A stretch of 64,000 nt of DNA from Blastococcus sp. VKM Ac-2987 (GCF_026967805.1 NZ_JAPVBG010000002.1:629011-693010); one strand, 5' to 3'. Shown: positions 24,810 to 33,750, numbered from the stretch's first letter. Notes: generated by a model not told the origin, from the letters alone. Numbers and translations: made by a program.

Positions 24810-25550
24810 GTGAGGGCAGCAGGGCCGGCGCGGTGGCTGGGCCGCCGCGGTGTGCGGATCGCCGCCGGCGTGCTGCTGGGCACCGTCCTGCTGCTGTGGG
24901 TCGCCGACCTGGTGGCCCGCCGGGCGGCCGAGAAGCTCGTCGCGCAGGCGCTGCAGGAGCAGACCGGGACGCTCGAGGAGCCGGTCGTGACGGTCCGGGG
25001 GCCGCTGTTCCTCCCGCAGGTCCTCCGCGGTCGCTACGACGACGTGGAGCTGTCGATGGAGGGGGTGACCTCCGGCCCGCTGCGGATCGCGTCCGTCGAC
25101 GCCCGCCTGGAGGACGTCTACCTGTCCTTCCACGACCTCCTGCGCGGCGACGCCGACCGGATGCTGATCACCGGCACGGAGGCGGAGGCGTTCCTGGGCT
25201 ACGACGACCTGAGCCGGTACCTCGACCTGACCGGCCGCTCGCTCTCGCTCGACGCGGCCGATCCGGGGGAGCTGCGGGTGGTCGGCTCGGCCGATGTGCT
25301 CGGCCGCACGGTCGAGGCCTCCGCCGACGTCGACATCGGCGCGGACGACGGTGCCCTGGTGGTGGAGCCCCGGGGGCTGGGCGGGATCCCCGGGATCAGC
25401 GGGGTGAGCGAGCTGCTGCTCGGTGAGCGCTTCACCTTCCGGGTCCCGCTGGACCCGTTGCCCTTCGCCCAGCGGATCACCGGCATCGAGCCGACCGACA
25501 CGGGGGTGCTCGTCGACGTGGCCGGGGAATGGGTGCTCATCGAGCCCTGA
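24810..25550 (+). CDS. Second LmeA-like (DUF2993) lipid-binding protein
   Basis: A 246-residue protein with an N-terminal hydrophobic anchor/signal (VRIAAGVLLGTVLLLWVADLVA) and a DUF2993 domain (VRGPLFLPQVLRGRYDDVELSMEGV; RITGIEPTDTGVLVDVAG). Same family as the protein at 13137 but clearly diverged. GTG start 13 bases after the MMPL gene, so they are probably one operon; an extracytoplasmic lipid carrier working with the exporter is a plausible reading. Confidence 0.8.
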   Translation: MRAAGPARWLGRRGVRIAAGVLLGTVLLLWVADLVARRAAEKLVAQALQEQTGTLEEPVVTVRGPLFLPQVLRGRYDDVELSMEGVTSGPLRIASVDARLEDVYLSFHDLLRGDADRMLITGTEAEAFLGYDDLSRYLDLTGRSLSLDAADPGELRVVGSADVLGRTVEASADVDIGADDGALVVEPRGLGGIPGISGVSELLLGERFTFRVPLDPLPFAQRITGIEPTDTGVLVDVAGEWVLIEP

Positions 25551-25562
25551 GCGGGGCCTTCC

Positions 25563-26297
25563 TCAGCCGCGGGCCGGCACGGGATTGACCGGGTCGTCGG
25601 CCCAGCCGACCCGGTCGGCCGGGCGGCTGCGCACGACCTCCAGGCCGGGGACGGCCAGCAGCTCGGCCACGCAGGCGGCGCTGCCGCCGACGTAGGTGGA
25701 CATCAGGTCGATGTCGGTCGCCACCAGCCAGGATCGGTCGGCCGGCCACCACAGGTTGGCGCTCTGCTCCGACGGCTCCGGCGCCAGGTTGCGGGCGGCG
25801 TCGGCGACCCGGCCGCGCACGAGGACGACGTCGCGCCCCCCGGGCAGCGCCAGCGCGGGCAGGTCGCGCACACCGTCGGCGTCGAAGCCGAATCCCGACC
25901 ACCGGCCGAAGAGGCACCCCCCGGGCGCGGTGGTGTGCCGGGCTAGCGCGCCGGCCAGGCGCTCGGCGACCGTGGTGGGCAGATGCCCCTCGGCGGGAGC
26001 ACCGTCCCAGGTGGGCGGCTGGCTGTCCTCGTTCAGGTACTCCCAGCCACCGGTGACCGCGGGCCACTGCATCAGCGGGTGGGCGACGGTGCCGTTGAGG
26101 GCGGCGACGGCCGACCAGGGGATCTCGACGTCGTCGTCGCCGTCGTAGCGGTAGGCGGGGTGCAGCACCCGCGCGTACGCGGCGAAGACGGGGGGCACGA
26201 GCGACCCGACGGTGCCGGCGGGCTCGTCGGCGACGGCCCGGGCGACCCAGGAGCCCCGCGACACGTCGGTCTCGACGGGGAGTCCGCCGAGCTGCAC
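25563..26297 (-). CDS. Hypothetical protein, about 244 residues
   Basis: A soluble-looking protein I do not recognise. Features: VFAAYARVLHPAYRY, WSAVAALNGTVAHPLMQW, and a Gly-rich CLFGRWSGFGFDADGV region, with DLMSTYVGGSAACVAELL near the end. No signal peptide or membrane span. GTG at 26297 was chosen because GGGAGG lies five bases upstream; the open frame extends further but into non-conserved sequence. Convergent with the second LmeA-like gene (12-base gap). Function unknown. Confidence 0.7.
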   Translation of the reverse strand: MQLGGLPVETDVSRGSWVARAVADEPAGTVGSLVPPVFAAYARVLHPAYRYDGDDDVEIPWSAVAALNGTVAHPLMQWPAVTGGWEYLNEDSQPPTWDGAPAEGHLPTTVAERLAGALARHTTAPGGCLFGRWSGFGFDADGVRDLPALALPGGRDVVLVRGRVADAARNLAPEPSEQSANLWWPADRSWLVATDIDLMSTYVGGSAACVAELLAVPGLEVVRSRPADRVGWADDPVNPVPARG

Positions 26298-26672
26298 GCG
26301 GACCTCCCGGAGAACGGACAACCCCCGGGCTGCTCCGCGGCGCCTCCCAGGGGGAGCAGCACGCGGGCCGACTGGACAAATGTCGGCGGCCCGGGGGTCG
26401 GGTGACTGTCCGGTTCTCGCTCGCCGCCGTGCGACGGACGGGCGATCATGCCGTCGTTCGGATTCCCATCCGAACGGGCGGCCCATCTGGACGGCGGCTA
26501 GCGGACAGCCACCTCACGAGTCCTGTAGCTCAGCAAGTTACGGACCACCTCCTCTCTCGTGTGCCACGACGGTACGACCGGGAGATCGGGGCCTGCAACA
26601 GATTTCGTCTGCTCTGGGCGAACGCGCTGGACGGGCGCGTGCCGCGGTCGGCGCCGGGCGTGTCGCCGGCGG
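26298..26672. other. Intergenic region with one hairpin
   Basis: 375 bases between the hypothetical gene and the end of nhaA. It contains a perfect 9-bp inverted repeat (26455-26463 and 26468-26476, loop TCCC) and a less GC-rich patch around 26520-26620. No credible ORF or RNA gene seen. Confidence 0.6.
26455..26476. terminator. Hairpin downstream of nhaA
   Basis: CGTTCGGAT-TCCC-ATCCGAACG, perfect 9-bp arms, about 200 bases past the nhaA stop and about 160 bases upstream of the next leftward gene. Could be an nhaA terminator or an operator of the next gene. Confidence 0.4.
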
Positions 26673-28163
26673 TCAGCGGTCGGGGCCGAGCGTGCGCCCC
26701 GGCGGAGGGGTGCCCTCCCAGCCCGGCTGGTGCTCCGCCTCGTCGTCCACGGTCTCGTAGGCCGGCGGGGGCGCGTCGTCCTCGTCCCCGAGCCGGCGCT
26801 CGCCGAAGGTGTGTCCCGGGGGCGTGGCACCCTCCCAGCCCGGCTGGTGCTCGGCGCGGTCGTCGACGGTGTCCCAGGCGTCGGGGATCCCGTCCCGGTC
26901 GACGTCGCGGCTCTCGGCCGCGTACATCTGCTTGTAGCGGCGGTTCCGCAGGCGCAGGATGATCCCCGCGAGCACGGCGGCGAGCAGCGTCCCGAAGAGG
27001 ATGCCGACCTTCGCGTGCTCGTAGCTCTCGCTCTCCGCGCCGTAGGCGAGCTCGGTGATGAGCAACGACACCGTGAAGCCCATGCCACCGAGCAGGGCCA
27101 GGCCCACCACGTCGGGCCAGCCCAGGTTCTCGTCGAGCTGCGCGCGGGTGAAGCGGGCGACCAGCCAGGTGGCGCCGGTGATGCCGATCGCCTTGCCGGC
27201 CACCAGGCCGACCATGATGCCGATGGCGATGCTGTCGCCGAGCGACTCGCCCAGACCGGAGAGCCCACCGACGGCCACGCCGGCGGAGAAGAAGGCGAAC
27301 ACCGGGACGGCGACCCCCGCCGACAGCGGCCGGATGCGGTGCTCGAAGTGCTCGGCGAGCCCCGGTCCGGCGTCGGGCCCACCGGCCGCGTCGCTGCGGA
27401 TGACCGGCACGGTGAAGGCCAGCAGCACGCCGGCGACCGTGGCGTGCACGCCCGACTCGTGCATCAGGACCCAGGTGACCGCCGCCAGCGGCAGCAGCAG
27501 CCACCAGGAGCGGATCCGCTTCTGCACGAGGAAGCCGAAGATCGCCAGCGGCACCAGGGAGAGCAGCAGCGCCGGGACGACGAGCTCGGCGGTGTAGAAG
27601 ATCGCGATGACGACGATGGCCAGCAGGTCGTCGACGACGGCGAGGGTGAGCAGGAAGGTGCGCAGCGCGCTGGGCAGGTGGGTGCTGATCACCGCGAGGA
27701 CGGCGAGCGCGAAGGCGATGTCGGTGGCCGACGGGATCGCCCAGCCCCGCAGGGCGCCCTCGGGGCCGGCCAGGTTGAACGCGACGAAGAAGAGGGCGGG
27801 CACCGCCATCCCGCCGACCGCCGCGGCGATCGGCAGCGCCGCGCGGCGGGGCTCGCGGAGGTCGCCGGCGACGAACTCGCGCTTGAGCTCCAGGCCGGCG
27901 ACGAAGAAGAAGATTGCCAGCAGGCCGTCGGCCGCCCACGTGCCCAGCGTGAGGTCCAGGTGCAGCGCGGCCGGCCCGACGCGGGTGTCGCGCAGCGCCT
28001 CGTAGGACCCCGCCCAGGGGGAGTTGGCCCAGACCAGCGCGATCGCCGCGCCGATCAGCAGCAGGGCGCCGCCGACGGTCTCCTTGCGGAGCACCGAGGC
28101 GACCCGCTGCGCTTCGGACCACGAGCCCCGGCCGAGGAGGCGGGTGGATGCGGGGGATGTCAT
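26673..28163 (-). CDS. nhaA: Na+/H+ antiporter NhaA with unusual C-terminal tail
   Basis: A 496-residue membrane antiporter exchanging protons for sodium. The NhaA core (residues ~25-410) includes [19 protein letters not shown] and [15 protein letters not shown], carrying the paired aspartates of the ion site (VDD) and the TDIAFA signature. After the last helix (~residue 415) a charged tail of ~75 residues holds an aspartate-rich stretch [16 protein letters not shown] and two copies of the motif [21 protein letters not shown]. Such a tail is not part of classical NhaA. The ATG at 28163 ([10 protein letters not shown]) is used; the frame stays open upstream without NhaA-like sequence. Confidence 0.92.
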   Translation of the reverse strand: MTSPASTRLLGRGSWSEAQRVASVLRKETVGGALLLIGAAIALVWANSPWAGSYEALRDTRVGPAALHLDLTLGTWAADGLLAIFFFVAGLELKREFVAGDLREPRRAALPIAAAVGGMAVPALFFVAFNLAGPEGALRGWAIPSATDIAFALAVLAVISTHLPSALRTFLLTLAVVDDLLAIVVIAIFYTAELVVPALLLSLVPLAIFGFLVQKRIRSWWLLLPLAAVTWVLMHESGVHATVAGVLLAFTVPVIRSDAAGGPDAGPGLAEHFEHRIRPLSAGVAVPVFAFFSAGVAVGGLSGLGESLGDSIAIGIMVGLVAGKAIGITGATWLVARFTRAQLDENLGWPDVVGLALLGGMGFTVSLLITELAYGAESESYEHAKVGILFGTLLAAVLAGIILRLRNRRYKQMYAAESRDVDRDGIPDAWDTVDDRAEHQPGWEGATPPGHTFGERRLGDEDDAPPPAYETVDDEAEHQPGWEGTPPPGRTLGPDR

Positions 28164-28234
28164 GCGGCGGCTCCGTGGGGATGGGTCGGCGAAGAGAGTG
28201 CCGACCAGACTTCCCGGCTCACCTCCGCTCCACG

Positions 28235-29083
28235 CTACCCGGCCAGCAGTGCCCGGACCCGTCGGGACAGCCCGGCGTCTCCCCGGCGGACGCCGTCGAG
28301 GGTGTGCACGTGCGCCGCGCCGCGCACCCCCGACAGCAGCCAGACGGCGTCGGCGGCGTGCAGGTCCTCGACCGTCCCGGCAGTGGTGGCCGTGGGCCAG
28401 CCGTCGGCCTCGGCGGCGGCGAACAGCCGGGCCTGGGTGGTGCCGGCGAGGATGCCGGTGTCCGCCGGCGGCGTGTGCAGGGTGCCCCCGGCGGCCCACA
28501 CCACGGTGGAGGTGGGTCCTTCCAGGAGCAGGCCCTCCAGGCTGGTGAAGACGACGTCGTCGGCGCCGAGGTCGTGGGCGTGGCGCTGGGCGGCCATGTT
28601 GACCGCGTAGGAGAGGGTCTTCGCCCCACCCAGCAGCCACGGTGCCCGGGCGCGGAAGTCCGCGGGCAGCCCGAGCCCGAGGCTCACCACCGACAGACCC
28701 GCGGCCCGCTGCCGGAGCGTCTCCGGCGGCACGGGGGCGAGCAGGGCGAGCGCGGTCGGCGGGGTGCCGTCGCCCAGGCCCCGGGTCAGGAAGAGGCGGC
28801 ACACCCCCTCGGCCCCGGCGTCCCAGCCGGACAGCACCGCGGTCACCAGCTCGGTCCAGGCGGCGTCCCCGGGATCGCGCAGGCCGAGGAGGGCGGCGGA
28901 GCGGGACAGCCGGGCCAGGTGCGCGGCCAGGTGCGGGGTGCGCCCGCCGACGACGGCGACGGACTCGAAGACGCCGTCCCCGCGGCCGAGCCCCTGGTCG
29001 AAGGCGGCGACCACCGGTTCGCCGGCCGGGACCGCCACCGCCGCGCCGTCCCGCCAGACCGCCACCCTGCGCTGCTCCGTCAC
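28235..29083 (-). CDS. pabC: Class IV aminotransferase / 4-amino-4-deoxychorismate lyase
   Basis: A 282-residue PLP enzyme of fold type IV. The PLP lysine lies in [14 protein letters not shown], the phosphate-binding region in GTTQARLF and the glutamate in [12 protein letters not shown]. Likely converts aminodeoxychorismate to 4-aminobenzoate plus pyruvate for folate synthesis, though D-amino-acid or branched-chain transaminases share the fold. Same family and neighbourhood as Rv0812. GTG start at 29083. Divergent from the Fur-family gene with a 38-base gap. Confidence 0.82.
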   Translation of the reverse strand: MTEQRRVAVWRDGAAVAVPAGEPVVAAFDQGLGRGDGVFESVAVVGGRTPHLAAHLARLSRSAALLGLRDPGDAAWTELVTAVLSGWDAGAEGVCRLFLTRGLGDGTPPTALALLAPVPPETLRQRAAGLSVVSLGLGLPADFRARAPWLLGGAKTLSYAVNMAAQRHAHDLGADDVVFTSLEGLLLEGPTSTVVWAAGGTLHTPPADTGILAGTTQARLFAAAEADGWPTATTAGTVEDLHAADAVWLLSGVRGAAHVHTLDGVRRGDAGLSRRVRALLAG

Positions 29084-29109
29084 GCGCCCAGCCTGCCGCA
29101 CCCCCGGCA

Positions 29110-29115
29110 TAGGCT
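29110..29115 (+). promoter_or_regulatory. -10 box of leaderless Fur-family gene
   Basis: TAGGCT ends six bases before the ATG of the Fur-family gene, the spacing expected when transcription begins at the start codon. Confidence 0.5.
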
Positions 29116-29121
29116 CATCCC

Positions 29122-29565
29122 ATGGGCCCGGACGACGTCGCCGCGCCGCTCGCCGAGCAGCTGCGGGCCCGCGGCCTGCGGTTGACCCCGCAGCGCGCGC
29201 GGGTGCTGGCCGCGGTGGGGGCGCTGGCGCACGCCACGCCGGAGGCGATCGGGGCGCGGCTGCGCCAGGAGGCCGGCCCGGGCGGCAGCGCCCCGGACAC
29301 CTCGACGGTCTACCGCACCCTCGAGCTGCTCGAGCGGCTCGGGCTGGTGTGGCACACCCACCTGGGGCGGGGCGCGCCGGTCTACCACGCCGCCGAGCGG
29401 CCGCACCTGCACGTGGTGTGCAACTCCTGCGGGGAGATCGCGTCGGCGGCGCCGGACCTGCTCGACGAGGCGGCGGAACGTCTGGCGGCCGACCTGGGTT
29501 TCACCGTCGACGTCGGTCACGTCGCCCTCTCGGGGACGTGCCGCGCCTGCCGAGAACGCGCCTGA
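29122..29565 (+). CDS. Fur-family metal-dependent regulator
   Basis: A 147-residue regulator: winged helix (RLTPQRARVLAAVGALAHATPEAI; STVYRTLELLERLGLVW) followed by a dimerisation domain with metal ligands in HLGRGAPVYHAAERPHLHVVCNSCGEI and a second CRAC pair at the end (structural zinc CxxC...CxxC). It could be Fur, Zur or another member; the His/Cys pattern does not settle the metal. Probably leaderless (TAGGCT six bases upstream). Precedes ygfZ by 11 bases and is likely co-transcribed, which hints at iron-sulfur homeostasis. Confidence 0.88.
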   Translation: MGPDDVAAPLAEQLRARGLRLTPQRARVLAAVGALAHATPEAIGARLRQEAGPGGSAPDTSTVYRTLELLERLGLVWHTHLGRGAPVYHAAERPHLHVVCNSCGEIASAAPDLLDEAAERLAADLGFTVDVGHVALSGTCRACRERA

Positions 29566-29576
29566 ACGGAGTCGTC

Positions 29577-30698
29577 ATGACCACGCCCTCGCCCCTCCTG
29601 TCCCGACCGGGGGCGGTGCCCGTCGAGGTCGCGCCCGACGTCGCCCGCACCGTCGCCGCCCACTACGGCGACCCGCTGCGCGAGCAGCGGGTGCTGGCCG
29701 AGGGCGCCGGCCTGGTCGACCGCAGCGACCGCGACGTGCTCGTGGTGCCCGGCGCCGACCGGCTGACGTGGCTGCACAGCATCACCAGCCAGCACTTCGA
29801 GCAGCTGGGCGACAGCACGGGCAGCGAGGCCCTGGTCCTCAGCCCGAACGGGCACGTGGAGCACCACCTGGTGGTCACCGAGCTGGGTGGCACCACGTGG
29901 GCCGACGTCGAGCCGGGCACCGGCGCGGCGCTGCACGCCTACCTGGAGCGGATGCGGTTCATGCTCCGGGTGGAGCCGCAGCTGGTCACCGAGGCCTGGG
30001 CGCTGCTCGCCGTCGTCGGGCCGCAGGGCCCGGCGGTGCTCGTGGCAGCGGGGCTGCCCGTGCCCGGGGCCCCCTACGCGGTCGCCGCCGCCGACGGGGG
30101 CTGGGTGCGGCGGATGCCCGCCGTCGGGGACGGCTCCGCCCCGGTGTTCGACGTCCTGGTGCCGCGGGCCGACGTCGGGACGGTCGCCGACCGCCTGCTG
30201 GCCGCCGGGGCGCGGCTGAGCGGGCTGTCCGCCTACGAGGCGCTGCGCGTGGAGGCCCGGCGGCCGCGCTTCGGGATCGACAGCGACCACCGCACCATCC
30301 CCAACGAGCTGGAGTGGCTCACCACCGCGGTGCACCTGGAGAAGGGCTGCTACCGCGGGCAGGAGACCGTCGCCCGGGTGCACAACCTCGGGCGTCCGCC
30401 CCGCCGGCTGGTGCTGCTGCACCTCGACGGCGTCAGCGAGGACCTCGCGGGGCCCGGCGAGCCGGTGCAGGCCGGCACCCGCGTGGTCGGCCGGGTGGGC
30501 AGCGTCGTCCGCCACCACGAGCTCGGCGTGGTCGCCCTGGCGCTGGTGAAGCAGTCGGTGGCCCAGGACGCCGCGCTCACCGTCGGGGGTTCGACGGCGG
30601 CCATCGACCCCGGGGACGCCCCGCCGGCGCTCGACGACACCCAGGCCGCGGCGCGTGACCGCGTGCGGGCGGTCCGGTCTGGGACGATCGCGCCGTGA
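29577..30698 (+). CDS. ygfZ: Folate-binding YgfZ/GcvT-like Fe-S maintenance protein
   Basis: A 373-residue protein of the YgfZ family, tetrahydrofolate-dependent factors for repair or assembly of some Fe-S enzymes. The diagnostic motif KGCYRGQE is near residue 258, with the aminomethyltransferase-like fold before it (DRSDRDVLVVPGADRLTWLHSITSQ) and RRLVLLHLDG after. ATG at 29577 follows the Fur-family gene by 11 bases. A regulator of the Fur family directly upstream fits a role in iron/Fe-S physiology. Confidence 0.9.
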   Translation: MTTPSPLLSRPGAVPVEVAPDVARTVAAHYGDPLREQRVLAEGAGLVDRSDRDVLVVPGADRLTWLHSITSQHFEQLGDSTGSEALVLSPNGHVEHHLVVTELGGTTWADVEPGTGAALHAYLERMRFMLRVEPQLVTEAWALLAVVGPQGPAVLVAAGLPVPGAPYAVAAADGGWVRRMPAVGDGSAPVFDVLVPRADVGTVADRLLAAGARLSGLSAYEALRVEARRPRFGIDSDHRTIPNELEWLTTAVHLEKGCYRGQETVARVHNLGRPPRRLVLLHLDGVSEDLAGPGEPVQAGTRVVGRVGSVVRHHELGVVALALVKQSVAQDAALTVGGSTAAIDPGDAPPALDDTQAAARDRVRAVRSGTIAP

Positions 30699-30776
30699 CC
30701 CCGCCGCCCCGCGGCGGCCACCGATGACCACCGCCGATGCCCGCGTGCCGGGTGTTCCGCCCCTGGAGGCCGCCCC

Positions 30777-31337
30777 GTGAGCCCGAAGCCGTCCCCCGCC
30801 GGGGGTGCCGCCGTCGACGCGCTGCTGGACCCGTCGTTCCTGGAGGACGCCGTCCGGCGGCCCATGGCCGAGGTGCGGCGGCTGCGCCGCGAGGCGGAGC
30901 AGCAGGAGGTCAACCTCTCCTACACGCGCCGGCTGCTCCAGGGGCGCCTGGACATCGTCCGGCGCGAGCTGCAGCGGCGCGCCGAGGACGACGGGCGGTC
31001 GCTGGTCGACCTCCTGCCGGAGATCCTCGCGGAGAAGGGCCGGGGCCCCGCGCACGGCCTGGGGCGGCACCAGACGGTGCAGCCGGCCAGCCCGGAGGAG
31101 TACGAGTCCTGGGTCAACTCGCTGACCCCGGGCGCCGACCTGTCGGCGATCACCGAGCTCCCCGACGACAAGCTGGAGGCGGCGGCGCGGTCGCTCGCCG
31201 AGGCGGAGAAGGGGCTGTCGGAGCGCCGGCGGGGCGTGCAGCAGGTCATGGACGGGCTGGCCGCGGAGCTGGGCCGCCGGTACCGCGACGGGGAGGCCGA
31301 CGTCGCCGCCCTGCTTGCCGACGAGGGCCGGCACTGA
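30777..31337 (+). CDS. rsiG: RsiG-type c-di-GMP-binding anti-sigma-like protein
   Basis: A 186-residue helical protein containing two exact copies of the E(X)3S(X)2R(X)3Q(X)3D signature that binds c-di-GMP in Streptomyces RsiG: Glu44-Ser48-Arg51-Gln55-Asp59 and Glu144-Ser148-Arg151-Gln155-Asp159. In Streptomyces, RsiG loaded with c-di-GMP sequesters the sporulation sigma factor WhiG. The rest is consistent with an antiparallel coiled-coil hairpin: ~85 residues separate the two helices. GTG start; its stop is close to the asparaginase gene. No WhiG-like sigma factor gene is in the window, so its partner here is unknown. Confidence 0.88.
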   Translation: MSPKPSPAGGAAVDALLDPSFLEDAVRRPMAEVRRLRREAEQQEVNLSYTRRLLQGRLDIVRRELQRRAEDDGRSLVDLLPEILAEKGRGPAHGLGRHQTVQPASPEEYESWVNSLTPGADLSAITELPDDKLEAAARSLAEAEKGLSERRRGVQQVMDGLAAELGRRYRDGEADVAALLADEGRH

Positions 31338-31375
31338 ACGAGCAGGGCCCGGCCGGCCGCTGGCCGGACGCCCCG

Positions 31376-32320
31376 GTGCTCGTCGAGGTGTGGCGGTCGG
31401 GCTTCCTGGAGTCGGTGCACCGGGGAGCCCTCGCGGTGCTGGGCGCCGGCGGCGACGTGCGGTTCGCCGCCGGGGACGTCACGCGGCCGGTGCTGCCGCG
31501 CTCGGCGAACAAGCCGGTGCAGGCGACCGCGCTGCTCGCGGCGGGCTGGGCTCCGCGCTCCGGCGAGGAGCTGGCCGTCGGGGCCGGCTCGCACAGCGGC
31601 GAGGACGGGCACCGGGAGCTGGCCGCCGCGATGCTCGCGGCCGCCGGCCTCGGGCCCGACGACCTGGGGTGCCCCCCGGCCCTTCCCCAGCACGAGGCGA
31701 CGAGGGCCGGCTGGCTGGTCGCCGGACGGGCGCCGGACCGCCTGGCGATGAACTGCTCCGGCAAGCACGCCGCGATGCTGTCGGCGTGCGTCGCGGCGGG
31801 CTGGCCGACCACGGGGTACCTCGAGCGGGACCACCCGCTCCAGCAGGCGATCGAGGCCCGGCTGGGCGAGGCGGCCGGGGAGCCGGTCGCGGCGGTCGTG
31901 GTCGACGGCTGCGGGGCTCCGCAGCACGCGCTGTCCCTCACCGGCCTGGCGCGCGGGGTGCTCTCGCTGGTGCAGGCGCCGGAGGGCTCCCGGGACCGGG
32001 CGGTGGCCGACGCCGTGCGGGCGCACCCGTGGTTCGTCGCGGGGACCGGCCGGGAGGACACCGAGCTGATGCGCGCGGTACCCGGGCTGCTGGTGAAGGG
32101 CGGTGCGGACGGCGTCCACGTGGCGGCGCTGCCCGGTGGGGGAGCGGTGGCGCTGAAGCTGGACGACGGCGGCGACCGAGGCCGGACGCCGGCGCTCACC
32201 GCGGGGCTGCGCCGGATCGGCGTGCCGGCGGAGGTGCTTGCTCCGTGGGCCCGGCCACCCGTGCCGGGTGGCGACGGGGTCGTCGGCGAGGTCCGGGAGT
32301 CGGCTGCCCTCGACGCCTGA
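31376..32320 (+). CDS. L-asparaginase II-type (thermolabile, Rhizobium-like) amidohydrolase
   Basis: A cytoplasmic enzyme of about 314 residues of the asparaginase II (PF06089) family, hydrolysing asparagine to aspartate and ammonia. Family blocks: VEVWRSGFLESVHRG at the start, RSANKPVQA, SHSGEDGHRELAA, MNCSGKHAAML (the conserved cysteine-lysine block), VDGCGAPQHALSL and the closing GGADGVHVAALP. GTG at 31376 is the first usable start in frame; a CTG at 31334, overlapping the previous stop, would add 14 residues. It follows rsiG closely and may be co-transcribed. Confidence 0.85.
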   Translation: MLVEVWRSGFLESVHRGALAVLGAGGDVRFAAGDVTRPVLPRSANKPVQATALLAAGWAPRSGEELAVGAGSHSGEDGHRELAAAMLAAAGLGPDDLGCPPALPQHEATRAGWLVAGRAPDRLAMNCSGKHAAMLSACVAAGWPTTGYLERDHPLQQAIEARLGEAAGEPVAAVVVDGCGAPQHALSLTGLARGVLSLVQAPEGSRDRAVADAVRAHPWFVAGTGREDTELMRAVPGLLVKGGADGVHVAALPGGGAVALKLDDGGDRGRTPALTAGLRRIGVPAEVLAPWARPPVPGGDGVVGEVRESAALDA

Positions 32321-32355
32321 GCTGCGGCTTCGCGTGTGAGGGGGTTCACGCCGCC

Positions 32356-32387
32356 GTGCTAACCGTTCCGCTTGCAAGAGCTAGCAC
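32356..32387. promoter_or_regulatory. Inverted repeats upstream of XRE regulator
   Basis: GTGCTA (32356-32361) and TAGCAC (32382-32387) enclose a small palindrome CTTGCAAG (32371-32378), directly upstream of the TAACGT -10 box at 32395-32400, which is seven bases before the GTG. Likely an autoregulatory operator with a leaderless promoter. Confidence 0.5.
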
Positions 32388-32407
32388 CCCGGGCTAACGT
32401 CGAGAGC

Positions 32408-32875
32408 GTGCAGAAGCCCGGTGAATTCGTCCGCGAGCAGGTGACGACGGTCCGCTCGACGGTGGACCGGGTCGCCGGCAGCGTGGCCGACACGGTCGCC
32501 GATGCCCCCAGCGTCTCGGTGGTCAGCTCCTCGGTGGGCGATTTCATCCGCGAGCAGCGCAGCGCCGCGCGTGTCTCGCTGCGCGAGCTGGCCCGCACCG
32601 CCGGCGTCAGCAACCCCTACCTGTCCCAGGTGGAGCGCGGCCTCCGCAAGCCGTCGGCGGAGATCCTCGCGTCGATCGCCCGGGGCCTGAAGATCTCGGC
32701 CGAGACGCTCTACGAGCAGGCGGGGATCCTCGACCGGCGTACCGGGAACCCGGACACCGTGGCGGCGATCCGCAACGACGACGCGCTGTCCGAGCGGCAC
32801 AAGGCCGTCCTGCTCGAGCTCTACGAGACCTACGTCCGTGAGCACCGTGCCGCCGCCGCCCCGGCCGCCAACTGA
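32408..32875 (+). CDS. XRE-family regulator (Rv0474-like)
   Basis: A 155-residue DNA-binding protein with a central helix-turn-helix (DFIREQRSAARVSLRELART, GVSNPYLSQVERGLRKPSAE; residues ~43-85) and an amphipathic N-terminal region (REQVTTVRSTVDRVAGSVAD) resembling HbhA-like helices. Its place immediately before an HbhA-like gene equals Rv0474-Rv0475 in M. tuberculosis. GTG start; a TAACGT box seven bases upstream suggests a leaderless message, and inverted repeats just before it suggest autoregulation. Confidence 0.88.
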   Translation: MQKPGEFVREQVTTVRSTVDRVAGSVADTVADAPSVSVVSSSVGDFIREQRSAARVSLRELARTAGVSNPYLSQVERGLRKPSAEILASIARGLKISAETLYEQAGILDRRTGNPDTVAAIRNDDALSERHKAVLLELYETYVREHRAAAAPAAN

Positions 32876-32909
32876 ACGTCCCCCTCCCCTCCACTCCGAA
32901 GGAGTCGGC

Positions 32910-33686
32910 ATGACCACCACCCAGACCCCGAAGCAGCACGGCGACGTCGCCGTCGCCCAGGGCCGCACCCTCGCCGAGCAGGCCCGCACCCCGCTGCTGG
33001 CCTTCGTCGGCGCCGGTGACCTGGCCGTCGAGCGGGCCCGCACCGCCGTCGCCTCGTTCCGCTCCAAGGCCGAGGCGCTGCCCGGCGAGGCGCAGGTCCA
33101 GGCCGACCTGGCCGTCAAGGAGGCCCGCACCCGGGCCACCGAGGCGGTCGGCACCGCCCGCACCACCGCCCAGCAGCTGGCCACCGCCGTCCGCCCCGAG
33201 GCGCTGCGCAGCACCGTCGTCGGGCTGGTCGAGACGGCCCGCACCCAGGCCCTCACCACCGTCGAGACGCTGGCCGAGCGCGGCGCCGTGGTCGTCGAGG
33301 ACCTGCGCCGCCAGCCCGGTGTCCGCCGGGTCGTCCGCCGCGCCGAGCAGGCCGTCGACAGCGTCGAGGACACCCTCGAGGACGTGCTGGAGGACACCGC
33401 CGAGGCCGTCGTCGAGGCCTCCAACGAGGTGACCTCGGTCGCGCAGAAGACCGCGGCCAAGGCCACCAAGGTGGCTGCCAAGGCCGAGGACGCGCTCGAG
33501 GACGCCGCCGACGCGACCAAGGACGTCGCCGAGGACGCCGTCGCCGAGCCCAAGGCGAAGACCTCCGCCAAGAAGAGCAGCGCCGCCGCCCGCAAGTCGC
33601 CGGCCAAGGCGACCTCGGCGCGCGTGACCCGGGCCCGCACCGCCAAGCCGGCGGACCCGACCGCGGTGCCCGCGAAGAAGAGCTGA
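32910..33686 (+). CDS. hbhA: Heparin-binding hemagglutinin-like protein (HbhA-like)
   Basis: A 258-residue, highly charged helical protein. A short N-terminal hydrophobic patch (LLAFVGAGDLAVERA) is followed by a long coiled-coil-like region rich in Ala/Val/Glu/Arg and then a Lys/Ala-rich tail (about residues 205-258; SAKKSSAAARKSPAKA, PAKKS end). The tail parallels the heparin/DNA-binding tail of mycobacterial HbhA, an adhesin also tied to lipid bodies. AAGGAG lies 5 bases before the ATG. In a free-living organism, adhesion to heparan is unlikely to be its main role. Followed by a strong terminator. Confidence 0.78.
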   Translation: MTTTQTPKQHGDVAVAQGRTLAEQARTPLLAFVGAGDLAVERARTAVASFRSKAEALPGEAQVQADLAVKEARTRATEAVGTARTTAQQLATAVRPEALRSTVVGLVETARTQALTTVETLAERGAVVVEDLRRQPGVRRVVRRAEQAVDSVEDTLEDVLEDTAEAVVEASNEVTSVAQKTAAKATKVAAKAEDALEDAADATKDVAEDAVAEPKAKTSAKKSSAAARKSPAKATSARVTRARTAKPADPTAVPAKKS

Positions 33687-33712
33687 CGTCACCCGCACGT
33701 CGGACCACCGAC

Positions 33713-33750
33713 CAGGGCCCCGGAGCTGCGACCAGCGCTCCGGGGCCCTG
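33713..33750 (+). terminator. Terminator after hbhA-like gene
   Basis: Perfect 14-bp arms (33713-33726 and 33737-33750) with a 10-base loop, 27 bases past the stop. Confidence 0.8.

Noticed and set aside
22403..24883. An 826-codon leftward open frame over the MMPL gene
   Set aside because: Gln/Arg/His/Gly-rich shadow composition typical of antisense frames in high-GC DNA; the rightward frame has clear MMPL motifs.
26559..28610. A 683-codon rightward frame over nhaA
   Set aside because: Shadow frame; no domain, while the leftward frame is a clear antiporter.
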